This document shows, in pieces, positions 51,679-62,700 of a DNA stretch of 64,000 bases. Below the pieces are notes generated by a model, which saw only the letters and a list, made by a program, of their open reading frames with translations, was not told the origin of the DNA and made no database searches. Source of the DNA: UBA4416 sp043719555 (GTDB lineage Bacteria; Bacteroidota; Bacteroidia; B-17B0; Aurantibacillaceae). Numbering within the stretch: the stretch's first letter is position 1; every line of letters starts with the position of its first letter. The stretch lies in NCBI GenBank assembly GCA_043719555.1, contig JAYSTR010000085.1, forward strand, positions 1 to 64,000. Direction: 5' to 3'. The translations under genes were made by a program, and so were the position numbers.

Positions 51679-53634
51679 TTAAGCGTCAATTTTCGCGTAC
51701 TTCGCATTTTGTTCAATGAATTCTCTACGAGGAGGAACTTCATCACCCATTAACATCGAAAAAACACGGTCAGCCTCAGCAGCGCTATCAATGTTTACTT
51801 GGCGTAACGTTCTGCGTTCTGGATCTAACGTTGTATCCCATAATTGTTCAGCATTCATCTCTCCTAAACCTTTATAACGTTGCACGTTTACGCTATCTGT
51901 TTTTTCGCCACCAATTTCTTTAATAGCTATAGCACGCTCTTCTTCATTCCAGCAATATCTAAATTCTTTACCTTTTTTAACTTGATATAACGGAGGAGCA
52001 GCAATATAAACGTGTCCTTTTTCAACTAACTCTTTCATATGACGGAAAAAGAATGTTAAAATTAGTGTAGTAATATGCGACCCATCAACATCGGCATCAC
52101 ACATAATCACAATTTTATGGTAACGTAATTTTTCCATATTTAATGCACGGTCATCTTCCTTAGTTCCACGGAAAACGCCTAATGCTGTAAATATATTTTT
52201 AATCTCTTCGTTTTCGTAGATTTTATATTCTAACGCTTTTTCAACATTTAAAATTTTACCTCGTAAAGGTAATATTGCTTGGTTATCACGGTTACGACCT
52301 TGTTTAGCTGTTCCACCTGCCGAGTCACCCTCAACTAAAAATAACTCACAAGCATACGGATCTTTGTTTGCACAATCGGCTAATTTACCAGGCAAACCAG
52401 AGCCCGACATTACACTTTTACGTTGAACCATTTCACGAGCCTTGCGAGCCGCGTGACGAGCCGTAGCAGCTAGTACTACTTTATCTACAATTAATTTAGC
52501 TTGCTTAGGATTTTCTTCTAAATAATAACCTAAAGCTTCACTAATAGCTTGATCAACAGCACCCGTTACTTCGCTATTTCCTAATTTAGTTTTTGTCTGT
52601 CCTTCAAATTGTGGTTCCTGCACTTTAACTGAAACTACAGCTGTTAAACCCTCACGGAAATCATCACCACTAATTTCAAATTTGACGTTTTTAAACATAC
52701 CATTTTTTTCGGCATAGTTTTTTAAAGTACGTGTTAAACCTCTACGGAAACCAGCTAAGTGAGTTCCACCTTCGTGTGTGTTAATATTATTTACATAACT
52801 CTGAATACTTTCGCTGTAAGAGTGATTGTACAACATTGCTACTTCAACCGGAATCCCATTTTTTTCGCCTTCGATGTGAATGACATCATCCATTAATTTT
52901 TCTTTACCACCATCAATGTATTGAACGAATTCTTTTAATCCGCCATCACTATGAAACGTTTCTGTATAATTAGTCCCATCTTCGTTTTTATGACGCTCGT
53001 CTTCTAATATAATGGTGATACCTTTATTTAAAAACGCTAACTCACGCATACGATTTGCCAACGTTGCATAAATATAAACTCCTTCAGTAAAAATACTTAA
53101 ATCGGGTGTAAAAGTTACTGTAGTTCCTCTATCTGTTGTATCGCCAACAACTTTAGCAGGATACTGAGGAATACCTTTACGGAATTCCTGCATAGTAATT
53201 TTACCATCGCGGTGAACTTCAGCAATTAATGGATCAGATAAGGCATTAACACAACTTACACCAACACCATGTAAACCACCAGATACTTTGTAAGTATCTT
53301 TGTCAAATTTACCTCCAGCGTGTAATACCGTCATTACAACCTCTAAGGCACTTACGCCTAGTTTTGGATGTATGCCTGTAGGAATACCACGACCATCATC
53401 TTTAACACGAATAGAGTTGTTTTCTAAAATAGTAACTTTAATATCTTTACAGTGACCAGCTAATGCCTCATCAATAGAGTTATCTACAACCTCATAAACT
53501 AAATGATGTAAACCTTTAACGCCTATATCGCCAATGTACATCGCAGGTCTCTTTCTAACAGCTTCTAATCCTTCTAAAACTTGAATATTATCGGCACCAT
53601 AATTTGCTTTATCAATAGCAGTATTTTCTTCCAT
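51679..53634 (-). CDS. gyrB: DNA gyrase subunit B
   Basis: 651 residues, type IIA topoisomerase ATPase subunit that pairs with GyrA (not in window) to introduce negative supercoils. Visible: EVVDNSIDEALAGHCKD, VKDDGRGIPTGIH, GGLHGVGVSCVNAL (ATP-binding), the transducer, the TOPRIM motif VEGDSAGGTAKQGRNRDNQAILPLRGKILNVEKA and MCDADVDGSHI, and the C-terminal RYKGLGEMNAEQLWDTTLDPE. Full length for the Bacteroidota form, which lacks the large insertion of enterobacterial GyrB. The start is ATG 53634. Confidence 0.97.
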   Translation of the reverse strand: MEENTAIDKANYGADNIQVLEGLEAVRKRPAMYIGDIGVKGLHHLVYEVVDNSIDEALAGHCKDIKVTILENNSIRVKDDGRGIPTGIHPKLGVSALEVVMTVLHAGGKFDKDTYKVSGGLHGVGVSCVNALSDPLIAEVHRDGKITMQEFRKGIPQYPAKVVGDTTDRGTTVTFTPDLSIFTEGVYIYATLANRMRELAFLNKGITIILEDERHKNEDGTNYTETFHSDGGLKEFVQYIDGGKEKLMDDVIHIEGEKNGIPVEVAMLYNHSYSESIQSYVNNINTHEGGTHLAGFRRGLTRTLKNYAEKNGMFKNVKFEISGDDFREGLTAVVSVKVQEPQFEGQTKTKLGNSEVTGAVDQAISEALGYYLEENPKQAKLIVDKVVLAATARHAARKAREMVQRKSVMSGSGLPGKLADCANKDPYACELFLVEGDSAGGTAKQGRNRDNQAILPLRGKILNVEKALEYKIYENEEIKNIFTALGVFRGTKEDDRALNMEKLRYHKIVIMCDADVDGSHITTLILTFFFRHMKELVEKGHVYIAAPPLYQVKKGKEFRYCWNEEERAIAIKEIGGEKTDSVNVQRYKGLGEMNAEQLWDTTLDPERRTLRQVNIDSAAEADRVFSMLMGDEVPPRREFIEQNAKYAKIDA

Positions 53635-53822
53635 ATATGTAGTTTGTTGTATTTTTAATTTAATCCTTAAATATACTGATTTTATTAGGCTTTTGCTTAG
53701 TTTGAAGCGTAGAATTTACTAACACTTGTTAACAATAATTTTATATAAAAAGTGGAAAATTTTAGTCTTTTTTTTGCTTTTTTAGGTAATATATATTTAA
53801 CAAATTAACTCGGAACAATTAG

Positions 53823-53830
53823 TACTTTTG
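53823..53830 (+). promoter_or_regulatory. -7 promoter element for terC
   Basis: Exact TAnnTTTG match (TACTTTTG), 21 bases before ATG 53852; no clear -33 box. The 53635-53822 part of the gap shows only AT-rich sequence. Confidence 0.45.
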
Positions 53831-53851
53831 CTACCCTAAAAACCAATTTTT

Positions 53852-54631
53852 ATGCAAGATATTTTTTCGACTGAAGCCTTATTAAGTTTAATACCATTAA
53901 CCTTAATGGAAATTTTATTAGGGATAGATAATGTAATTTTTGTTTCAATCGTTTTAAGTCGGTTAGATAAAGCTGATACTAAAAAAGCCAGCTTAATTTG
54001 GATGATAACAGGTATTGCTATGCGTATGGTATTTTTATTTACGCTAGGCTACTTGCTTAAAGGAGCACACGAATTGTTTCATATATTTTCGCACCCCGTA
54101 ACTTTAAAAGATTTAATTATGATAGGTGGTGGTTTATTTTTATTAGTAAACTCTACACTCGAAATACATAATAAACTTGAGGGCGAAGACCCAGATGAAG
54201 CATTAAATAACGACAAGAAAAAACCCACAAATTTTAAATCTATTATTATACAGATGATAATGATTGATATGATTTTTAGTGTAGATGGTATTATTACAGC
54301 TATTGGAATGGCTAATAATATTACAATTATGATTATTGCCGTGGCGATAAGTATGTTTATTATGTTTTATTTTGCTCCAAAAATTTCCGCCTTTATACAC
54401 AAACACCCAACATTTAAAATATTAGCCTTATCATTTTTAGTATTGATAGCTGTATTATTATTAATAGAAGGTGTGCATATTGATGAAGTAGAAGTACCTA
54501 AGGGATACATTTACTTTGCAATGGCATTTTCGTTTAGTGTGGAGTTATTAAATTTAAAACTACGCAAAACACACAAGCCTGTTGAGCTACGTTCACCAAC
54601 AATGAAAGAAGAAGAGAGTAAATTGTTGTAA
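53852..54631 (+). CDS. TerC-family integral membrane protein
   Basis: 259 residues, about seven membrane helices. TerC signatures: LTLMEILLGIDNVIFVSIV (first conserved acidic helix), LKDLIMIGGGLFLLVNSTLEIHNKLEG, and IIIQMIMIDMIFSVDGIITAIGMA (second acidic helix). TerC proteins are linked to metal (Mn/tellurite) homeostasis and metal loading of exported proteins. Specific role here not known. Monocistronic. Confidence 0.9.
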   Translation: MQDIFSTEALLSLIPLTLMEILLGIDNVIFVSIVLSRLDKADTKKASLIWMITGIAMRMVFLFTLGYLLKGAHELFHIFSHPVTLKDLIMIGGGLFLLVNSTLEIHNKLEGEDPDEALNNDKKKPTNFKSIIIQMIMIDMIFSVDGIITAIGMANNITIMIIAVAISMFIMFYFAPKISAFIHKHPTFKILALSFLVLIAVLLLIEGVHIDEVEVPKGYIYFAMAFSFSVELLNLKLRKTHKPVELRSPTMKEEESKLL

Positions 54632-54672
54632 GGTTTTTTGTAGTTACACCAGCTTTTTTAAATAAAAGTTAA

Positions 54673-55326
54673 TCATTTTATTTTAGTAATTAGTTTTTTA
54701 GGTATTTCAAAAAAATCATCTTTTATTTTTTGAGGAATAATCTCTACGGCATTTTTATTGCAATTATATTCTCCAATTGTAAAATTTCGAATAAGAGGGA
54801 TAGAATGAGATAGCATTATAAATTTCCCTAAGTGCTCAGATTTATAATTAGTAAACATTTTATAATCTATTGAATATTTTTTGTTAAAATAAAAATATTC
54901 AATAGAACTCGCTAGAATAAAGACATATTCGTCATATTTTATACTATTTGTGTTACTTGTATTATTATTTTTATCCGATATAGTTGCACTTTTTCTATAA
55001 TGGTATTTTTTAAGAATCGCTTCGCTTTCAACTCCAGCATCTATAATAAATAATGTGTCATTGTTTAAATACTTTTCGTAAATTTTATTTGTAGAACTTT
55101 TATATAAAATCCATTCTTTTTTTAGACCATTTCCTGTCACAAAATAATCACCATTTTTTATATAAAAAATTTCATTTGTTCCTAAACCAATTAATAAAGA
55201 ACTATCTCTTATATGTGTCTTATTATGTTGGTAAGAAACAGAATAGACTATTTTACCTTCAAATGTTTGTCCTTGAGATTTAGTTATTAGAAAACATAAT
55301 ATTAATACTAAAATTAAATCTTTCAT
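54673..55326 (-). CDS. Hypothetical exported protein (GLPGLI-like)
   Basis: 217 residues. Signal peptide MKDLILVLILCFLITKSQGQ, then FEGKIVYSVSYQHNKTHI, a start common to Bacteroidota GLPGLI/DUF4412-type small exported proteins. The mature domain is beta-rich with KEWILYKSSTNKIYEKYLNNDTLFIIDAG, and the C-terminus is lysine-rich. Function unknown. It follows the MBL hydrolase by 49 bases, possibly same transcript. Confidence 0.55.
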   Translation of the reverse strand: MKDLILVLILCFLITKSQGQTFEGKIVYSVSYQHNKTHIRDSSLLIGLGTNEIFYIKNGDYFVTGNGLKKEWILYKSSTNKIYEKYLNNDTLFIIDAGVESEAILKKYHYRKSATISDKNNNTSNTNSIKYDEYVFILASSIEYFYFNKKYSIDYKMFTNYKSEHLGKFIMLSHSIPLIRNFTIGEYNCNKNAVEIIPQKIKDDFFEIPKKLITKIK

Positions 55327-55375
55327 TAATTATTGATTTAAAATATTTTGAATATAAGAGTATGATTCAATTAAT

Positions 55376-56215
55376 CTACAACTCATTCAAATCAAAACTA
55401 TTGTTTAATCTAATCCCTTTTTCGGTTTGAGATACGGTGCAACATTCAATCGTTGGGTCGTGCTCAAAAAATAACGTCCAGTTATTTTTGGCAGCTTCTC
55501 CTAAAATATATTGTTTTTCGGTAAGTGTATTTAAAGGACGCACATCGTAACCCATTACATAAGGAATAGGAATATGCCCTGTAGATGGAATTAAATCTGC
55601 TAAAAAGGCTACAGTTGTGTTTTTGTATTTAATAATTGGCAACATCATTGCTTCGGTATGTCCGTTTGCTTCGTATAAGGTAAAGCCAGGTATAATTTCC
55701 GAAGTGGCATCAATAAAATTTAGCTGTCCGTTTTCTTGTATCGGTAAAATGTTTTCTTTAAGGAAACTAGCTTTTTCGCGTGGATTTGGATTTATAGCCC
55801 AGTTCCAGTGTTTTTCGTTACACAAGTATTTTGCGTTTTTAAATGCTGGAAATAATTTTGTTCTATCAGCATTGTAACTGATACTTCCACCACAGTGATC
55901 GAAATGTAAATGTGTTAAAAAAACATCTGTAATATCGTCTCTATGAAAACCATATTTTGCTAACGATAAATCTAACGTATCATTACCGTGTAAATAATAA
56001 TAGCCGAAAAATTTATCGTCTTGTTTATTACCCATACCATTATCAATTAATATCAACCGGTTGCCATCTTTAACCAATAAGCAACGCATAGCCCACGAGC
56101 ACATATTGTTTTCGTCGGCCGGATTACTTTTTTGCCAAACAGATTTAGGTACAACGCCAAACATAGCACCACCATCTAATTTAAAATGTCCTGTATTAAT
56201 TGAAAATAATTCCAT
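55376..56215 (-). CDS. MBL-fold metallo-hydrolase
   Basis: 279 residues, cytoplasmic by lack of a signal peptide. The zinc-binding motif THLHFDHCGGS (HxHxDH near residue 100) and later NGHTEAMMLP, FLADLIPSTGHIPIP and FEHDPTIECCT supply the other ligands of the metallo-beta-lactamase fold. Resembles lactonase-like/AHL-lactonase-type hydrolases in layout, but substrate cannot be read from sequence. It lies 14 bases after the DUF2279-like gene. Confidence 0.85.
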   Translation of the reverse strand: MELFSINTGHFKLDGGAMFGVVPKSVWQKSNPADENNMCSWAMRCLLVKDGNRLILIDNGMGNKQDDKFFGYYYLHGNDTLDLSLAKYGFHRDDITDVFLTHLHFDHCGGSISYNADRTKLFPAFKNAKYLCNEKHWNWAINPNPREKASFLKENILPIQENGQLNFIDATSEIIPGFTLYEANGHTEAMMLPIIKYKNTTVAFLADLIPSTGHIPIPYVMGYDVRPLNTLTEKQYILGEAAKNNWTLFFEHDPTIECCTVSQTEKGIRLNNSFDLNEL

Positions 56216-56229
56216 AACGAGTTTTGGGT

Positions 56230-57129
56230 TTAATATGCATTAAATTTAAACTTTCCTTCACTTAATTCAACATTTGGGAAAGGTATTTTTATAATATTTA
56301 TCCAACAAAATATGGCACGTAATAGTTTTGATTTTGTTTTTATACGAGTTAAATCAGCATCCAAACTAAAATAATATTGAGGATAACGTTTAAAGGTTTT
56401 GATATTTCCTTCGTCGTCTTGTATTACAATATTATTGTTTCGAGCGCCAATCATACCATTGGCGCCATAGCCAAAAGCAAAACTTAACCAGTTTGGGAAT
56501 TTAGTTTCGTTTTTAATAAATGAAGTAGGGTTAATGCTTAACCAATACGTTTGACCATTATAATCTTTTAATAGTTGTTCGCTAAATGATTTACCTAACA
56601 AATCTGAACGATACTGCGCATAGGGCGATGGTGAAAACGCAAATTTTAATTGTAGGGGTTGTTTATCAAATAGAATTTTTTGGCTAATTGCTAAACTACT
56701 TCCAAGTGTATTAGCAGCCATATCGCCCCAGCTAAATCCCCAGCCTTTGCTATAACCATCCATCATTTCAATAACACTCATATATGCAAAGCCACTTAAT
56801 CCACCAATAAGTATTTGATTTTTTTTAGTGCATCCAGCCCAATTCATCGCCTGCATCATTAATCGCCCAGTTTGATAAGTTGAAAGTGAGTGCCCGCATT
56901 TATCCATACTTTTCCACTCATCATTATCATTAAAAGTGTGAAAACTTCCGGAACTGTATTGTTGGTACCAAGCTTGATTTAAATAGACCAAAGTACCAGC
57001 TGTAATTGCAATAGATGCGCTCCCTAAAATTATTTTTTTTGTTTTGTTGTGAGATGGAATACTATCATTGGTTTGAGCACGAAAAAGAGTAGTGGTAAAA
57101 ATAAATAGCAGTATGTAATATTTATACAC
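56230..57129 (-). CDS. DUF2279-like exported protein
   Basis: 299 residues with an N-terminal signal (YKYYILLFIFTTTLFRAQ). The DUF2279 pattern is visible: DKCGHSLSTYQTGRLMMQAMNWAG, AYMSVIEMMDGYSKGWGFSWGDMAANTLGSSLAISQKI, then a beta-rich C-terminus (FSFAFGYGANGMIGARNN). DUF2279 proteins are predicted periplasmic or outer-membrane proteins of unknown function. The ATG is 8 bases from the YihY-like stop, and the MBL gene follows, so all three form an operon. Confidence 0.8.
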   Translation of the reverse strand: MYKYYILLFIFTTTLFRAQTNDSIPSHNKTKKIILGSASIAITAGTLVYLNQAWYQQYSSGSFHTFNDNDEWKSMDKCGHSLSTYQTGRLMMQAMNWAGCTKKNQILIGGLSGFAYMSVIEMMDGYSKGWGFSWGDMAANTLGSSLAISQKILFDKQPLQLKFAFSPSPYAQYRSDLLGKSFSEQLLKDYNGQTYWLSINPTSFIKNETKFPNWLSFAFGYGANGMIGARNNNIVIQDDEGNIKTFKRYPQYYFSLDADLTRIKTKSKLLRAIFCWINIIKIPFPNVELSEGKFKFNAY

Positions 57130-57137
57130 GTTATTAT

Positions 57138-58481
57138 TTATACTAAATCTTTAACTAACATATTCCCTTTTGAGTTATTAAGTGCCTCATCTAAATCTTT
57201 TAATAAGCGATTAATAGTTTCTAATTCGGTTGAATTATCAATAGGTAAATGATTGGTTCCTTTTTCATCTAATTTATCAATAATAAATTTTACTGTTAAT
57301 TTAGTGTCGGAAATTCCAGGTTGATAGCCGATTTCTTTTTCGATATTTTGCGAGCGTACCTCATTAAACACACCAGTCTCAATAAATTCAAAAATAATAG
57401 CATTTGCTAAACGCAGTGGTAAATCTAATTTTTGAGCAATTTGAGAGGCGGTTAAAGCTTCTTTTCCTTCATTAAAATTTTTCACAACTACATTTGCCAT
57501 CATCAGAGCTATTACGCGCTTGTATCGGTCGCTTATATTTGCAATATCATTTTGTAATTCGTAATGCTCCACATTTTGATTTGAAAAAGCTAATTCAGCG
57601 CCAAATAAAACAACGAACCAAGAATATTGCACCCAAATTAAAAATAAGGGTAATGCCGCAAAACTTCCGTAAATGGCATTGTATTGTACGGTATAAATTT
57701 GAAACGATACATAAGCCCATTGTAATAATTGAAATAAAACTGTAGCAAATATCGCCGCTATGGCCGCTGATTTAAATTGAACTTTTGTATTTGGTAAAAC
57801 AATGTAAATGAATACAAATAATCCCCACAATAATGCAAAAGAAAATAGTTTCATAGCAATAATACTTAAGGGTGATAAAAATTGTGCATGAGATACAACA
57901 TTACCTACTTGATTATTAATGATGACCGTTAAACCACCTGAAAGAATTAAAAATAAAGGTGCAATTAACATAATTGATAAGTAATCAGTTACCTTGCGAA
58001 CAAATGTACGGCTACGTTTTATTTCCCAAATATCATTAAAGCTATCTTCTACATTTCCTAACAATTTCATTACTGACCACAATAATAATACAACACCAAC
58101 ACCTGCAATAACACCACCTTTAGTAGTTTGCAAAAGAGTATTTGCGTAAACAAAACTTTGTTTTAAAATTGCTTCTTGCTCATGAAATTTCGCTAAAATA
58201 TCTGCTTGTAATTTATCCTGAAAATCAAAACCTTTAGCAATGGCAAAAACTAAAGCTATAACAGGTACTATAGAAAACAAGGTATAATAGGTTAGGGCAG
58301 TAGCATTGTTTACACAGTTGTCTTCCTTAAAACGCTTAATACTTAATATAATAACGCGAAGCTGCTTTAATAATAAACCTTGTTTACTACTTAATTTATC
58401 AATTCGTAATCGCCATAATTTATTGGTGAAAAAATCGATTATCAGTTTAATAAATGAAATTATTTTTACCATAATATGCAC
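57138..58481 (-). CDS. YihY/BrkB-family membrane protein
   Basis: 447 residues, longer than plain YihY because of a C-terminal cytoplasmic extension. Six membrane helices in the YihY pattern: NNATALTYYTLFSIVPVIALVFAIAKGF, GGVIAGVGVVLLLWSVMKLLGNVEDSFNDIWEIK, SPLSIIAMKLFSFALLWGLFVFIYIVLPNTKV, AIFATVLFQLLQWAYVSFQIY, YGSFAALPLFLIWVQYSWFVVLFGAELAF. The tail (about 310-447) is winged-helix-like (LTASQIAQKLDLPLRLANAIIFEFIETGVF), seen in several family members. Role of YihY is uncertain. Start is ATG 58481, with ATG 58472 as an alternative. Confidence 0.88.
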   Translation of the reverse strand: MHIMVKIISFIKLIIDFFTNKLWRLRIDKLSSKQGLLLKQLRVIILSIKRFKEDNCVNNATALTYYTLFSIVPVIALVFAIAKGFDFQDKLQADILAKFHEQEAILKQSFVYANTLLQTTKGGVIAGVGVVLLLWSVMKLLGNVEDSFNDIWEIKRSRTFVRKVTDYLSIMLIAPLFLILSGGLTVIINNQVGNVVSHAQFLSPLSIIAMKLFSFALLWGLFVFIYIVLPNTKVQFKSAAIAAIFATVLFQLLQWAYVSFQIYTVQYNAIYGSFAALPLFLIWVQYSWFVVLFGAELAFSNQNVEHYELQNDIANISDRYKRVIALMMANVVVKNFNEGKEALTASQIAQKLDLPLRLANAIIFEFIETGVFNEVRSQNIEKEIGYQPGISDTKLTVKFIIDKLDEKGTNHLPIDNSTELETINRLLKDLDEALNNSKGNMLVKDLV

Positions 58482-58527
58482 TAAAGATAATCATTTCAAG
58501 ATAATGATAGATTTAATGATAAAAAAA

Positions 58528-58551
58528 AGGTTGACTAAATGGAGTCAACCT
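58528..58551 (-). terminator. Intrinsic terminator after the M48 protease gene
   Basis: 9-bp stem AGGTTGACT / AGTCAACCT with a 6-base loop; on the minus strand it is followed by eight T residues. It sits between the M48 stop and the yihY-like gene start. Confidence 0.85.
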
Positions 58552-58558
58552 CTACTTC

Positions 58559-59413
58559 TTATTTTTTAGTTTTTGTTGATGGAACAACTGCTTTATTTGG
58601 AGCAGGTATTGGAGCAGGCGCTATATAATATTTTTTCGCCTCTGGCATAAATGCTTTTAATGTTGCAATTCGGGTATCATCACTTGGATGTGTACTTAAA
58701 ATTTCTGGTGGTTTTTGTCCGCCGCTAGCATCTGCCATTCGTTGCCAAAATGCCACTGCTGCTTCAGGATCATAACCACCCATAGCTGCAAATATTAATC
58801 CCATTTTATCAGCTTCTGTTTCGTGATTACGGCTAAATTTTAACATTCCTAATTGAGATCCCATTCCAAATGATTGTTGAAATAACGCTTGTGCTGCAGC
58901 TGGTTTAGTTGACATAACAGCGCCCAGTGCTTGTCCTCCAAATTGTAATATCATTCCATCACTCATACGTTCGCTTCCGTGGCGTGCAATGGCATGAGCA
59001 ATTTCATGCCCCATAACTACCGCTAAACTAGCATCATCAATTGTAACAGGCAATAAACCTGTGTACACAACTACTTTACCTCCTGGCATACACCAAGCAT
59101 TTACAGTGTTTTCATCAACTACATTAAAAGCCCATGCAAATCCATCTAACTGAGTTGATAAGCCTTTATCTGCATAATATTTTTCAACTGCACCTTGAAT
59201 TCTTGCTCCAATTTTACGCACAGTAACAACTCTTGTGTCATTATCAGGTAATGGTTTATTTTCCGCTAAAAATTGATCGTACTGTGAAAAACTCATCGTC
59301 ATCATTTCACTTTCAGGAACTAATATTAATGAGCGACGACCAGTAATAGCATTTTTTTGACAAGCAGAAAATAGACTACCGACTATTACTGCTGTTAAGA
59401 TTATTTTTTTCAT
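58559..59413 (-). CDS. M48-family lipoprotein metalloprotease (BepA/Oma1-like)
   Basis: 284 residues. Lipoprotein signal MKKIILTAVIVGSLFSAC with Cys 18, followed by QKNAITGRRSL, the conserved opening of the Bacteroidota/Oma1 group. The peptidase motif VVMGHEIAHAIARHG (HExxH near residue 137) and FSRNHETEADKMGLIFAAMGGYDPEAAVAFWQRM (third ligand Glu region) are intact; a STHPSDDTRIATLKAFMPE ending is typical. Likely periplasmic quality control of outer-membrane proteins. Last gene of the SPOR-ClpS-M48 cluster. Confidence 0.92.
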   Translation of the reverse strand: MKKIILTAVIVGSLFSACQKNAITGRRSLILVPESEMMTMSFSQYDQFLAENKPLPDNDTRVVTVRKIGARIQGAVEKYYADKGLSTQLDGFAWAFNVVDENTVNAWCMPGGKVVVYTGLLPVTIDDASLAVVMGHEIAHAIARHGSERMSDGMILQFGGQALGAVMSTKPAAAQALFQQSFGMGSQLGMLKFSRNHETEADKMGLIFAAMGGYDPEAAVAFWQRMADASGGQKPPEILSTHPSDDTRIATLKAFMPEAKKYYIAPAPIPAPNKAVVPSTKTKK

Positions 59414-59426
59414 TTATAAATTTCGT

Positions 59427-59708
59427 TTAATTAATTTCTGCACTCAAACCTTTCTCTAGCAAAGCTTCACAAATAGGTTTCAATTTTTTTAATTCTCCTT
59501 GTTTTACAGAACATTGTCCTGTATAATGCACTAATGTAGCACATTGCTCTGCCTGAACAAAGTCGTGCCCACAATATTTCGTTAAGCATTCAATTACCCA
59601 TTCGAATGTATTTACATCGTCATTATATAAAACAATATGATTTTCTTGTTTTTCTTTAGTTAGAATTTCTTCTTCTAATAAAGTATCTGTATCAAAATGA
59701 TTATTCAT
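59427..59708 (-). CDS. clpS: Clp protease adaptor ClpS
   Basis: 93 residues. The signature HIVLYNDDVNTFEWVIECLTKYCGHDFVQAEQCATLVHYTGQCSVKQGELKKL is the ClpS core that binds N-degron substrates and docks on the ClpA/ClpC N-domain. The N-terminal extension is acidic and poorly conserved as expected. 13 bases separate its stop from the M48 start and 22 bases separate it from the large upstream repeat-protein gene. Confidence 0.93.
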   Translation of the reverse strand: MNNHFDTDTLLEEEILTKEKQENHIVLYNDDVNTFEWVIECLTKYCGHDFVQAEQCATLVHYTGQCSVKQGELKKLKPICEALLEKGLSAEIN

Positions 59709-59730
59709 TTTACAAAATTAATTCTAAAAT

Positions 59731-62700
59731 TTATTTATTCAAATATGAAGTTGCTTCTGCTCCATATAATTTTTTTCCGTCTTTGTATACCACAATAAAT
59801 GCGTCAGTAATTCCAACCGAAATAGCTTCGTCACGTAATTTTTTAGCAAAATTTGCTGCGTTAAAACTACCAATAGTATAAATATATAAACCATTGATAG
59901 GTGTATTATTCACTGGCCAAGTTTTGATGTTTAAGAATTTGGAAGCGACATCATTAGGCACTTGATTTTTGTAAGCGCCAATTTGTACTTTATAATTTAC
60001 ACCTGCATCATCTGTTTTCACGCCGTTATCTGCAGTTGGAGCTGGGCCCGATGTTATACCGTTGCTAAATGGAGCAATTGTTGGAGTTGCCGCTGTATAT
60101 TGTTCAGAGGCAATTGTATTAGTCTGCACAGCAGTTGAATTAATAATTGGAGCAACAACACCACCAAAAATAATAGGATTTTCAGTTTCCATTTTCAAGG
60201 CATTGTTTTCGGTTTGTATTTTTTGCCCTTCCGCAAATGGAACTCGTTTAGCATTATAATAGGCCGATACGAAAGCATCTTTAACCCCTAAATCAACTAC
60301 TTTACGTTTATCACCTAATAAATTACTTGTTTGATTGTAAATACCTGCAGTATATCTATATAATCCGTTTGGTAATTTTTCTGTATAAATTGGTCGTAAA
60401 TTATATAATTGAGAACGTTTTACTTGTTTAGAAAATACTCCAATTTGAACCGTAAATAATAAACCATTCATTTGTTCTAATTCTTTTGTAACTTCTACAG
60501 GTTGCGTATCTATAGCATTTACCGGTGTAGTAGCAACAATTGTATTACGAGGAATATTTGCATTATCAGTTAAGCCAGCACTAGCATCATTTGGCAATTC
60601 AACATTTTTTCCATTTGATTTAGCTTTATCAATTGCATCATTCATTTGAACTCGTTGTCCATTATAATATGCAACTACAAACGCATCAGCATAACCTAAT
60701 TTTCTTAAATCATTTTTTACTGCAGCGGCATCTTCAATTTCCTCAAAACTGCCAGCCATATAACGCAAATAACCATTTGGTGTTGTTTGAGCAGACACTG
60801 GTGTTAATCCTTTAAATGTTCCATTTGGTAAAGGTGCTTTAAAGGCTCCTATTTGAACTTTAAATACTAGTCCATCTGGCATTTTTTCATCAATTGGTAT
60901 AGGTTTATCAGCAGTATACGCATCTATATTTTTTACTTCCAAGCCTTTAACCGATAATGTTGTAGTGTTTTTTGTAGAATTATTTTTCGGAGTAGTTACC
61001 GTGTTTTTTGCAATCGAATTATTATTTTTTATTACAATATCAGGATTTGTAATTGCATTTAATTTCGCAATTGCTTCATCACTATTTTTTGTAGCTTCAG
61101 TTAATAACATTTTTTTTCTTGCTCCATCAGATGTTGCATTAGCTTGAGTTTTTAAATCTTGACTCTTTTTAAAACTTGCTTGCGCCTGAGTTTTTAAAAT
61201 TGAATTGGTTTGTGGTAATGTTAAAAAACGAGTTTTGTATTCTTTTTCGTTTGCATCATTCAATTGAGTTAAAGCATCTGTTTGTTTTTTAGTCACAGCA
61301 TTTAATTCTGTATTTAATTCATTTTTCTGTGTTAATTGCTCGGGTGTTAAACTAGTAACTGCTGTTTGTTTAGGAACAAAATTAGAGAAATATTTTTTGT
61401 AAGTCGTTAATAAAGCGTCTTGTTTTGCAATAGCTTCTTGTTCTTTTTCATTAGCATTACTATACCCTCCAAGTTTAGCTGCAGCATTAGGATAAGCATT
61501 CGCTTCAATACGAATATTTTTTGCTTGTTCATTTAACTGATTAATTTCAGATAGTTGAGTATCAACAGATGCAAGCTCAGGAATGTTTTTTCCTTTAGCC
61601 ATTTCTGCCAATGAAGTTAAATTTTCTTTATTGTTTTCTAAAGTTGAAGTATTTAATTGTTGCTGAGAATCAGCTGCTTCCACTTTTTTGGATACTGCTT
61701 GTGTATCTAATTCTTTTGCTTTTGTTAAATCAATTTCTTTTTCAGCTCCTGTTTTAGAATTTGCTAATTTTCGTAATTCAATTGCTTCCTTCGATAAATT
61801 TTCAGCTTCTGTTTCTATACTTGAAATTTTATCTTGAGTAAGCGGTGTGCCATCAGAAGAATTTTCATTATTTAGAGAGATTAGCTTTTCCTTAATGTTT
61901 TTTTCTTCATTATTTGCTGTTACTAAATTTTGTTCAGCCGTTTCCTTATTAGCTTTTGCCTCGCTATTTTGATAAGTTAACGAATTTGCTGTTTTAAGAT
62001 TATCTCCACTTGTAGTTATATTATTAGTTGTTTTAGGATTTGTTACAGGAGTTTCATTATTCGTTTTAGGATTAGGTACTGAACCATCCGTAATATTAGT
62101 TTTACTATTATCCGTATTAGCTACCACTGGATCATTGGTTATAGCGTTCACTGTATTATTACTTACGGCTTTTTCGGTATTGGTTACTGAGTTTGCAGGA
62201 GTATTATTTTTTGGAGTTTCATTTACAGTAGTTGTTGTATTTACTGCACTCGTCTCATTATTACTAACCAAATCAGTTTTAAATAAACGATCATTGGCTT
62301 CATTTAATAATTTTAAAGTTTCAATTTCTTTATTATTAGCATTTAATAATGATTGAGCTTTTTCACTTGTCGTTTTTGCAATGAGAGATTCTCCAATAAA
62401 GTTTTTTGCTTCTTTATTTAAATTATCAGCATTTATAACGATATCTTTTAATTTTTGATCATTACCTGAAATGAATTTTGGACTTTTTTGTATATTGTCT
62501 GTTAAAGTTTTTATTTCAGTTTGATTTGCTTTACTTAATGCAAAATAGGCATCAAGCTGGTTTTGCGAGCTTTTATTAACTTCAGTATTTACTTTAGCAA
62601 TTGCCTCGTTTGGTGAAATTGCACTAGTTGTTGATTTAGCTGTATATGTTGGATTAACTTTAGTATATAATTCTATAGATTTATTTTGTTTTGCTAAAGC